Part shown: positions 55,460-64,000 of the stretch, one piece after another
How positions within the stretch are numbered: the first letter of the stretch is position 1
How the letters are laid out: each line of letters opens with the position of its first letter
Assembly (NCBI GenBank): GCA_033557465.1
Contig: CM066032.1
Span: 452,658,077 to 452,722,076 of the forward strand
Reading direction: 5' to 3'
Source: Ichthyophis bannanicus
Lineage: Eukaryota; Chordata; Amphibia; Gymnophiona; Ichthyophiidae
DNA: 64,000 bases
Notes under the pieces: model-generated
What the model was told of the DNA's origin: nothing
The model's database searches: none
What the model saw: the letters and a program-made list of their open reading frames with translations, nothing else
Program-made: the position numbers and the translations under genes

Positions 55460-56959
55460 TTGTGTGTGTGTGTGTTATGGTGGGTTGCAGAGTGTGTGTG
55501 TGCCATGGGGAGTGTGTAGGGCTGTTTATGGGTATTTCCCATTCCTATTCTTCATATACTCTCCCTCCTGCAGACTCTCTCCTTCCTTTCACCCAGCTGT
55601 GCACTTTTCCCCTCCCCTACCAAACAACTTAGTACTCTCTCTTCTTTCCTTGCCTTTTACTCCCTCGCTTGCACACACTTTCAAGTCTCAGTCCTTCCTG
55701 TTCCCCCTGATGCTCCACCTCTCTTCTCGCTCCTTTTTCTCTAGCTCTACCCATTCCCTCTTGCTGTTATGCCTTCCTCCTCTAACCCTGCCTCTTATAT
55801 TAATGCTTCACCCCTTTCCCTCTTCTCAAGCATACAGGCTGAAGCTCCATTCTTTAGGCTGGTTGGGATCTGGAATCTCCTGCCAGCCTTTTCAGCCCTG
55901 CAGCTATACTCTTTAGGCTGATGGGACCCATGAAACTCCCACCAGCTTTTCATGCTGCAGGTTTGTTGTGAAGGGGAGAGGGAGGGACTTGTTATGCCAT
56001 ACGCATCTATTTGCACATATGCAAAACGATATGTATGGACAGACAACTTTCCAGCTGGAGACTCCCCAATAGACGCTATAATTTTCTGTAAAATGCGCCT
56101 AAAAAAGTGTATGTGTATATTTACAACAATGTGAATTGTTCTTGGATATTTTAACTAAAATGCTATGCTTTTTTGGACTTAACTGATTTTATTCTTTCCA
56201 ACCCAACAAAAGGTGGAAAGAATTATACAAAAGGGGTCAGGAATGTCTGCCTGGGGCCAAATAACTTTGAAAATTTAATAGAATGAGATGTGACTTGTGA
56301 CATGAGCAAAACCTGGTAAAAAGATGAATCAAGTTAGATAATGGGCCAAATTTGAGGGAGCGATTCCAGAAAAATAAGCTGATTTAAAAAATTGGAGAGA
56401 GATTTCTAGCTTCTATAGCCTAGAAACTTATTTATAGGGAAACAGCAGTTAGGGAATTCTTCCTTTTAAACTGCCTCTTCGTATTCTCTACTGTCACACC
56501 CTGCAACTGCCACAATTCCCAAAATATCTTCCTCTTGCAACTGCCTCCACTCTTGCAAACTGCATCACCTCCCCAAAACTACCCCCATAAATGACCTACT
56601 ATTGTACAAGCTGTCTCACCCTCAAAATCTACCTCCTGGCAAATCCCGCTCCACTTCAATAACTATCCCTTGCACTGCACATTCCATGAGATGTGCTCGC
56701 ATGTTTTCCACACTTGCTTTACAAATACAATGGGAAGCTTGACAGAGAAGGAAAATTTTTATCTCAAAAGTGATGACCATGCTAGTTTTTTTTTCTTTAT
56801 TGGTCCAGATGGTATGGTTTATTTTGCTGAAGTTGCCAGGAGCTTTTTCTTCAAATATTTCTAGCTCGGCTTCAGGAACCTAACCTGTACAAATAGTAAT
56901 CACTTGGCTCTAATTTGTTGGCTTTCTGGGGGGAAGTCTATTTTTCAACATTGCCCTTC
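55460..56959. other. Intronic sequence without recognised gene
   Basis: It starts with a (TG)n run (55460-55475), then a C/T-rich stretch (55540-55830) like that at 15950-16660. Two similar TTAGGCTG-led units of about 60 bases follow (near 55852 and 55912). The remainder is AT-rich and unassigned. Confidence 0.55.
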
Positions 56960-57131
56960 TCAAACATTATGTACATAGTTTCCCCCGTTATCCAAGTTGA
57001 TTGCTCCTGTTCATTGTAATGACCTGACTCTTGTTCATTGTCGGATTCTGTTTTGTTTTATGTAAACCGCGCTGATCGTAAATAGTGCGGTATATAAGAA
57101 ATGTAAAATAAATAAATAAATAAATAAATAC
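56960..57131 (+). mobile_element. L2-type LINE 3' end
   Basis: Heavily truncated: AGTTTCCCCCGTTATCCAAG, an ACCGC..GCGGT hairpin (57065-57091), TATATAAG and an (AAAT)n tail. It is the same tail family as 48405-48561. Confidence 0.8.
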
Positions 57132-57159
57132 TCTACATTTGTGGACAACTAGTAATTTC

Positions 57160-58625
57160 AATTTATTTGAGAAGTCTTCCACTTTGGTGGCAAATAGTGG
57201 CTCTCAAGAAACCATCAGCATCATCTCTTCGAGGAGCTTGCCTAGAAGAGATGACATGCTGGCTAACGCAACACAACCTAAGGATAAACTACAAGACTGA
57301 CGCTCTCATCACGAGAAGCGCTGGATTTATACCTTCTCCCACACTTAGCCTAAACCACAGTACGATACCCATTAAACCCAAAGTGAAATACTTTGGAGTC
57401 ACTCTAGACAGCAAACTGAACCGCCAAACCCACATCAGCAAAACCACCAAGAAAGCCTATCACCAAATGCGGATCATCAGACGACTTAAACCGCTACTAT
57501 GTCAAGATCCCTTTTGCACTGTTTGTCAAGTCCTAATTATTCCAGTCCTTGATTACTGCAACCCCATATACCTTGGACTGCCTAAAATGTTGCTATGCTC
57601 TCTTCAGATGGCACAAAACACTTCTGCTTGAATTATAACAGGATCGTCAAAGCACGACCACATCACCCCTATCTTGAACCACCTCCACTGGTTCCCCATT
57701 AACTCCTGCACCAAGTATAAAACACTATTAAACATCTTTAAAATCAAACACAACACCTCTACACAGAGCCTGAAGACCCTTACCACCAATGACAATAGCA
57801 CAAGACCCAGGAGGCGTCGAACCACAAATATGATCACTACCCCCAGCACCTACTCCAAGGCTAGTCAATCCACATCCGTAAGAGCTATACCTCTTGCTGC
57901 TCCTGCTCTTTGGAACTCTCTCCCGGACTGTCTAAGAGACACTTCTGATATCAAGGACTTTTGGAAGATGCTTAAAACTTCACTCTACATAGAACACTAT
58001 GGGAACATTACATAACCTTAGCCGCCCACAGAAAATTTATTTATTTAGCTGTATTTAGCTGTATTTATTTTATTTAGCTGTATTTATATCCCGCTTTTCA
58101 CCGGGTCAAAGCGGTCAATTGGGGGATACATTTAACACGAGGGGATATGAGACACATACACTAATACTTACAGGGAACATGGGCAATGGAGGGTTAAGTG
58201 GCTTGCCCAAGACCACAAGGAGTGCCTACAGGACTAGAAATCCCAGTCCCTCCGTCCTGAGATTGCTGTCCACAGGTGGGGCTTGAACCCCCGGCTCTCC
58301 GGCCTGAAGTACCTTGTCCTAACCACTAGACCACTCCATCATTCAAAAATGATCCCCCTTACCATGTACTGTGGTTAGTCATTAGCTTGCGTGCAGTACT
58401 TCACTCTGTACAGCTCATGTTAAACAGGTCACTATGTATATAGTTTTGTTGCAACATCTCTTATTCTGACATATTTATATAAAGTTAAATTGCAACATCC
58501 CCCACATGCTACCTTATCCTTGTTGCATATAAACTTTGTAGTTCCATTGTTAACCGCTTTGATTTAAGGAGAAAGCGGTATAAAAATCAGGTTAAATAAA
58601 TAAAAATAAATAAATAAATAAAATC
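57160..58625 (+). mobile_element. L2-type LINE, ORF2 C-terminus and 3' end
   Basis: The frame 57167-57631 encodes the region after the catalytic box (WLTQHNLRINYKT, VKYFGVTLDSKL, IIPVLDYCNPIYLGLPK). After an in-frame stop at 57629 it continues in 57674-58015 (HLHWFPINSCTKYKTL, PALWNSLPDCLRD). The 3' UTR holds a SINE insertion (58035-58340) and ends with an AACCGC..GCGGTA hairpin (58552-58580) and an (AAATAA)n tail. It belongs to the same group as the LINE at 59300-62990 and is 5'-truncated. Confidence 0.85.
58035..58340 (-). mobile_element. tRNA-Glu-like SINE with LINE-type 3' hairpin
   Basis: Read on the minus strand: head with pol III box A TGGTCTAGTGG (58323-58333) and box B GGTTCAAGCCC (58278-58288), closest by eye to tRNA-Glu. 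The body contains CTTGGGCAAGCCACTTAACC, a motif also known from MIR-type SINEs. The 3' end has ACCGCTTTGA..AAGCGGG (58091-58116), TATAAAT and a TAAATACAGC-like tail repeat. The hairpin matches that of the LINE it sits in, so this SINE probably uses the L2-type machinery. It is not a working tRNA: the arms do not pair. Confidence 0.85.
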
Positions 58626-58732
58626 TAACTATGACTAGCTCTTGTTCTTACCTGACACAGGCATTGAAAAAATTGGAAGATCATTTGCTATCTTTTGAGA
58701 CTTATTTGGGATTACCCCAGTAAGCTGCTTGT

Positions 58733-58800
58733 AAGAACATAAAATGTGCTATGCTGGATCAGACAAAAGGACCACCAAGCACAACATCCTTTTCTGATAG
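58733..58800 (-). mobile_element. CR1 3' tail fragment
   Basis: On the + strand GTAAGAACATAAAATGTGCT, then ATGCTGGATCAGAC and AAGGACCACCAAGC, is the complement of the CR1 3' end. About 68 bases remain. Confidence 0.82.
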
Positions 58801-59237
58801 TTACCAAGCTTAAGTCATTAGGACATATCTTATACAATAAACTAAATAGCTCTACTCACTAACCATCACGTAATAATGTATCAACTCAGCATAAAAATAA
58901 TGGAATGGCAAACCTCAGAAACCTCAAACACCTACCATAATTCACTTTTTATAGTGAGCTTCGGTGTTCATTAAGAGATTACATACATCAACGGTTTGCA
59001 TATTTCCATATACAAAATACCATTGGTTATATACATACAAACAGATGTGAAAGTGTATCCATAAATTATCAAATACAATATATCCACATGTCACAACATG
59101 TCAACAACACTTCAAAACATCACAACTTATAACTCCTGGTATGTTGATTAACTCCATTCAGAAAACGGATTGGATTCCAAAGGTTTGGATCCTGGATTAG
59201 GACTATCTGACACATTCCAGAAAAAGGATCCATTCTT
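58801..59237. other. Intronic sequence without recognised feature
   Basis: AT-rich, no gene or nameable repeat seen. Confidence 0.6.
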
Positions 59238-59298
59238 TATTTATTTTAAAACATTTTAGCCCACCATATTCAAGGCATTTTAAGATGGTTTACAATTT
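59238..59298 (-). mobile_element. Short LINE or SINE 3' tail
   Basis: On the minus strand GTAAACCATCTTAAAATGCC, then TATGGTGGGCTAAAATG and a (TAAA)n tail, has the layout of the other L2-type tails with a decayed hairpin. It directly adjoins the LINE at 59300. Confidence 0.45.
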
Positions 59299-59299
59299 A

Positions 59300-62200
59300 T
59301 TTATTTATTTATTTATTTTATTTTATTTAGTAAACACTTATATACCGCTACTTCCAGCGATCAGAAGCGGTTTGATTACAACTTTGGGATTTGTCAAAAA
59401 TCAAGACAGAAAAGTTAGGGCATAGCTAAAAAGTACAGAGGTAATACACGGCACACAGCATAATAGGGTCTAAATATAGACCTTAATGTAATTACATAAA
59501 TTTACAAAAGAGATTGTCCTTCACCTATTTACATTTTTACATACAGCCATCCGCTTCTTCTTTTTTCCCTCTTGGATTTACATCTGGTTGTAGTGACAAT
59601 TGAACAGATGTGTTTTTAATTTCTTCCTGAAGTCAATTATGTCTTTAATTGCTCTCAGCTCCTGCGGTAGGTGGTTCCATAATGTGGGGGCAGAGAAGGA
59701 GAATGCTCTGTGGCTAGTACTGACTTTTACATGTCTGATGCTGTTTGGAACTTGTAGTGTGTCTGAGTTGATAGTTCTCCTGTTTCTGGTTGTTGGTTGC
59801 GTGCAGATAAGGGTGGAGAGGAATGATGGGGCTAGGTTATGTATTAGTTTGAACGTAGTTACCAAAGTTTTGTATTGAATCCTGGCAACGATGGGTAGCC
59901 AGTGCAGCTCAATCAATACAGGTGTGATATGTTCAGTGACGCTTGATCGCATGATGATCCTCGCCGCCACATTTTGTGCCAATTGTAATATATTGGTCGT
60001 TTTCTTTGGCAGACCCTGTAAGATGGAGTTACAGTAGTCTAGGTGAGGCATGATGAGCGCTTGCGCAACCGACCGGAAGTCACATGGTTCAAGTATATTC
60101 CGCAGGGGTCGTAGTACTCTAAGCTTGTGAAGATGGCCTTGTTGGTGTTGCTGAGGTGTTTTTTCCATCTTTAGTTTGCTGTCGATTGTGACTCCCAGAT
60201 ATTTGATTTCATTTTTAGTGTTGTAAGTGTTGTTGCACAATGTGATTGTTGGAGGCGGTTCGAAGTCAGGTTTACTGGATATAAACATTACTTCCGTTTT
60301 CTTGTGGTTAATCGACATATTGTTTTTGTTTTAGCCATCCCAACATCTCTCCCATGCAGGTTTCAAGCTGAGTATAGTTAGGGTTTGCGGCATCTAATTG
60401 ATTGTACAGCATAATATCGTCTGCGTATATGTGGTAGTTAATGCCATATTTCCTGAAAATTCCACTGAGGGGTTGCATGTAAATGTTAAAAAGTAGTGCC
60501 GAGAGTGCCGAACCCTGCGGTATGCCTTGAGTTTGAGTGAAGGCTTCAGCTTTTTCGCCGTTGAATTGGACCTGCGGCTTTCTGTTCGTTATGTAGGAGG
60601 AGAACCATTTCAAGGTGGTTCCTAAGATTCCAATCGATGCCAGCTTGTTAAGGAGGGTTACATGATGGACAGTGTCGAAAGCGGCAGAGATGTCGATGAA
60701 AATGAGAATAAACATTTTCTTTCTGTCTTCCAGGCCCTTGAGGAGGTTGTTAAGCAGGGCCAAAAGCAGAGTTTCAACCCCATGATTTTTTCTGAAACCG
60801 TATTGCTGCTTGTCCAGGGTTTCATGGTCATCGAGGTGGTCTTGCAGTTGGATAAGGGCTGCTTTTTCAATGATCTTTGCTAGGAAAGATATGCTAGAGA
60901 TTGGGCGGTAAGATGATGGGTCCTCTTTGTTGAGTGAGTTGTTTTTTAGAATCGGTCTAATTATAGACTTTTTGAGCTGGTTGGGCATGATTCCTTGACA
61001 CAGTGATTGGTTCACAATGTGTGAGACCTGGTGGACGATATCCTTTTTTGCCGCTTTGATCCATGTAGCTGGGCAGGGATCAAGCGGGGAGGTGGTGGTA
61101 TTGATACTGGTTATTATTTCAATAGTTTGCTTATCAATTTTGTGAAATTCGTTCCATGCCTGTTCTTGCTTCACTACAGTTTTCAAATGTGGTGTGTCAA
61201 CACAGAGAGTGGGTGAGGTTGTTGTCAGCTTGCTTGCGTAGTGGTTTGCAAGGGTTTGAGGATGAATAGTGTCGCCCTGCTGTTCCGGCTGGACTGTTTT
61301 GGTTAGTGTTTTTACTAGATGAAATAGTTCACGTGGTTTGTTGATGGCTTTGTTCAGCAGGTTGGAGTGGTGCTTCCTTTTTGCAGCATCTACCTCTTCT
61401 TTGTATCTTGCGAGGAGGTTGAGGTACTCAGCTCTGCGTTCCAAAGTTTTGCTATGTCTCCACTTTTTTTCACACTTTCTAAGCTCTCTCTTCCTTTTGG
61501 TTAGCGTTGTTGTGTACCAGTGTTCCGACTGTTGTTTACCTGGGATTGCTGTGTTTTTCCATTTAGGGTTCGCTGTAGCCTGAATTCCTGTGTCCCAGCT
61601 ATTTGTTAGTGCATCGAGGTCTGTAGTTTCCAGGTCAATGTGCGCCTTGATGTTACTTGTAAGACCTTCCAGGTCAAGTTTGTTGAAACTTCTCTGTTGG
61701 ATTTCTCGTTGTGCTTTCACGTCTTTTGGTAACAAAGGGAGTTTTATCCGTATGTCGATTTGGCGATGGTCAGACCAAGGTACTGCTTTGATTTTGATCA
61801 GGGGTTTAACATCGTTGCACTGCTTGTTTGTAGGAGTGAAGACCATGTCCAGGGTGTGTCCCTTTTCGTGGGTTGGTTCGTTTATTATCTGATGATACCC
61901 AAGTTGGGACATAGCTTCCAGGAAGGTGTTGGCGTACGCTGCTGTTGTTGACGCTAGGTTTAGGTCACCTAGGATGACTTGGAATTTCTTCGGTTGTGTT
62001 GATGAAATGTTTTCTAAAGCTGCAGCAAGTATTTCATGATTCGGCGAGGGGGATCTGTATATTAGACAGATGGATATTGCTAAGTTCTCCCCTTTGAGCA
62101 GGTCTATGTCTGGGTTTGAGTCCAGGGACGTGCATGAGAGTTTCAAGTTTGATCTAGCAATTATGAGAACTCCTCCACCTCTTTTGTTGGATCGCGGACA

Positions 62201-62990
62201 GTTATACAGGTTGTATCCGGGCCTGCTTAACTGATTCAATAAGGCTGTATCGGTGTTCGTGATCCAGGTTTCTGTTATACAGAGGATGTCAGGTTGCTCG
62301 TCTTTGATTATGTCATAGATAATGTGGGTCTTGTTTCTGATTGATCGGGCATTGATGAGTGTGATGCTACAGACCACAAATGGTGTTGGCGGAGCCTGGT
62401 TGTGTGTAGCAAGGGGCCGTAAGGGCTTGCTCATCCGTGGCCTTTTTGATTTTGACTTGCGGTGCTTCTGTGCTCCATTGTGACTCCCACTTGAGTATCC
62501 TGGATAAGTCATGTGTGTCGATACTATACTGGTGGTGTGGTAGAGTGTGGGAAGGGGTGTTTGAGGAGTGTGGATGGCGTAGAGGATGTAGAGTGGACCA
62601 CATATAAGTGGTGTAGATTGGTACATGTTAGTGTTGATTGTGTATGCTGAGATTAGGGTGATCAGACAAACTCCAAGGCAAAGTTTTAGTAGATTCATGT
62701 CTAAGTGTGTGTGTGTCAATACAATAAAATAGAATCCAATGCTAAACTTAGGAGAGCGGTAAGAGTAACAATATCAGCAGGTATCATTAACAGTCAAAGT
62801 GGTTCTATCAGAATAAACATCAGGTATCAGCGGTTTAGCAATAGGTAAACAAGATTGATAAGTAGTATCATGAAGTAACGGTAACAGTACCAGTGGTGAC
62901 AACAATCGAAGCAGCATGTAACAGTAGCTAGCGATAAGTAACACAGTTATCAAGTATAGTTAGCAGAGGGATAATTTAATTTCTTTGTAA
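59300..62990 (-). mobile_element. Nearly intact L2-type LINE (about 3.7 kb)
   Basis: The minus-strand copy has a 5' UTR of about 280 bases (62700-62990), a single long ORF2, and a 3' UTR ending in an AACCGCTTC..AGCGGTATA hairpin (59344-59373) and an (AAAT)n tail at 59300-59335. No ORF1 is seen. It is antisense to the host gene. One indel disrupts ORF2; the copy is the best preserved L2-type LINE in the window. Confidence 0.9.
59578..62698 (-). pseudogene. L2-type ORF2 (endonuclease + reverse transcriptase), one extra A
   Basis: The first ATG is at 62698; about 1,040 codons follow to 59578. Numbering from a TTG seven codons earlier, the endonuclease has N123, E150 (ITETW), D252 (GDLN) and H318 (WSDH). 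The RT has YRPISSISFLAKIIEK (604-619), D676 (FIDISAAFD), IPQGSALSALLFNIY (733-747) and YADD (765-768). The C-terminal domain runs to CHYNQM. One added A in an A-run near 60322 splits it into 60308-62719 and 59578-60318. The N-terminus MNLLKLCLGVCLITLISA looks like a signal peptide, which is unusual for a LINE protein. Confidence 0.9.
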
Positions 62991-63059
62991 TTCCTTTGTA
63001 TTTTTATGTCCCCCTCCAACACTCACACGCATAAAAACAACAATAAACAACTGTTGAGT

Positions 63060-63725
63060 ACAAAGTTTAGTACGTACATTGCTACTGCCACTAACTACAA
63101 ACACACTGCTGGCCTTTATCAATTACTGCACTAAGGCGGGAACAAAAAAGTCTCCCAAAAGGCAAGCAGGTCCGTCTCCTTCCGCAAAGTCTCTGGCAAT
63201 TTGTTCCACCAAACTAGAGTTGCCACTGAGAACACATGCGCCCGCCACTGCAAAGGATGTACCTGGGGGAAACCCTGGCACGATCAGCAGTTGCACTTGC
63301 GACAACCACGGGGACCTGTTAAGCTGATACCACATCACAGAGCCATGCAAATAACTAGACCTTAATCCCCGCAGCACCTTAAAGGCCAAAACTAACAACT
63401 TGAAAATGCACCACTGCCAAATTGGCAGCCAGTGCAATTGCTGAAGTACACTGGACACCAATTCCTGCCTACCTATCCCCCAAACCACCCTTGCAGCTGA
63501 GTTCCGAACTACTTGCAGCTTCTGTAGCAAGTAAGCCTGCAAACCCACATAAAGGGCATTACAGTAGTCCAAAACTGAGAGCACAAGCACCTGAACCAAA
63601 AGCACAAAGCCTCCCTGTCCAAGAATAGACAGAGCTGCTGCACCAATCATAACTTTCCATAAGCAGTGTACACTACCTGAGACACCTGTACCTGCAGGGA
63701 CAAGTCTGCATCAAGCATGACCCCC
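63060..63725 (-). pseudogene. L2-like LINE ORF2 C-terminal relic
   Basis: On the minus strand the frame 63650-63123 (175 codons open) reads VQVLVLSVLDYCNALYVGLQ, VRNSAARVVW and LQQLHWLPIWQ, the post-RT region of L2-type ORF2. LDADLSLQVQVSQVVYTAYG precedes it in another frame. The RT core is absent. The subfamily differs from its neighbour at 59300. Confidence 0.72.
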
Positions 63726-63739
63726 CCCCCCACCCCAGG

Positions 63740-64000
63740 TCCTGGATTTTGTTTTTGTGGTTCATTTCCAGTTGTAAGTAGTAGTTTTCCCAAGTCTACC
63801 TGTATAATAGAGTTTCCTCCAGGAACTTCTACATACACTGCTCAAATCCAGCTATGCCTGATGCCTTCTCCACATCCTCCAGCACTAAATTCCACAGTCT
63901 GATTTATGTAGAGAAAATAAAAATACTTTATTCATTTTGTTTTAAATCTCCGTCTGTTAGTTTCATGGAGTGTCCCCTAGTCTTGAAAGACAAGTAAACA
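63740..64000 (-). pseudogene. CR1 ORF2 C-terminus and 3' UTR fragment
   Basis: On the minus strand, LVFKTRGHSMKL-like residues (63940-63990) are followed by the [13 protein letters not shown] region in broken frames, then LEE..SII and AGGTAGACTTGGGAAAAC in the 3' UTR, as in CR1 elements. It continues beyond the window. Confidence 0.65.

Larger units (their letters stand above)
28704..64000 (+). other. MAN2A1 intron 2 (5' part)
   Basis: Everything after the donor to the window end is read as intron. No further MAN2A1 exon is recognisable; the next would carry the start of the glycosyl hydrolase 38 region. At least 35 kb is intron, mostly DIRS elements and L2/CR1 LINEs. The assignment follows from the exon. 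Confidence 0.75.

Noticed and set aside
58265..58340. Possible tRNA-Glu gene (minus strand)
   Set aside because: Box A and box B are present, but the acceptor and other arms do not pair and it continues into a SINE body and tail.
1..64000. CRISPR arrays, operons, rRNA or prokaryotic features
   Set aside because: No spaced direct-repeat array, no rRNA sequence and no bacterial gene organisation; the tandem repeats seen are microsatellites.

Overview
The window comes from a vertebrate nuclear genome and lies inside one host gene. The only host coding sequence I can support is a single 261-nt exon (28443-28703, + strand). It encodes the stem of Golgi alpha-mannosidase II and corresponds to MAN2A1 exon 2. 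It has a clean acceptor (TTTTTTGCAG), a clean donor (CAG|GTAAGT) and codon phase 0 at both edges. The rest is parts of the two flanking introns, filled with transposable elements. The mix is abundant DIRS tyrosine-recombinase retrotransposons, CR1, L2-type LINEs, an L1/Tx1-type LINE, an RTE (BovB-like) tail, a tRNA-derived SINE and small DNA-transposon MITEs. This suggests a tetrapod with a large, repeat-rich genome; an amphibian such as a caecilian fits well, but the species is not determined.

Layout, intron 1 (1-28442): a gag-less 3' end of a DIRS element interrupting a CR1 copy (1-2264); degraded DIRS recombinase relics of other families (2360-4895, 6895-7970, 13270-14350); a nearly intact L1/Tx1-type LINE on the minus strand (8273-12830); an RTE tail (12826-13268); a cluster of L2 and CR1 copies nested or abutting (14880-21772); and an old DIRS element (22040-28335) with an L2-type LINE inside. 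That element ends about 108 bp before the exon.

Layout, intron 2 (28704-64000): a palindromic MITE; a complete but mutated DIRS element (29101-34732); then a nest of DIRS elements inside each other. DIRS-A (35091-55459) was split by a near full-length CR1 (38390-42986). DIRS-B (44660-55365) landed in A's right terminal repeat. DIRS-C (49268-55046) landed in B's internal complementary region. C is the least damaged: one 1-nt deletion in gag, one 2-nt insertion in the recombinase, and an open reverse transcriptase/RNase H frame. After the nest come L2-type LINEs, including one (59300-62990) whose ORF2 is broken by a single extra A, and a tRNA-Glu-like SINE whose 3' hairpin matches the LINE tails around it.

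Themes: (1) in A, B, C and the element at 29101, terminal repeats and the internal complementary region show the DIRS circle-junction design, and two of the insertions hit DIRS end sequences; (2) every DIRS element or relic with a readable strand is in the same sense as the host gene; (3) their right termini carry a consensus 5' splice site; (4) at least two copies look like a non-autonomous DIRS family that has lost RT and recombinase. Comparisons with known families are from recall; no database search was run.
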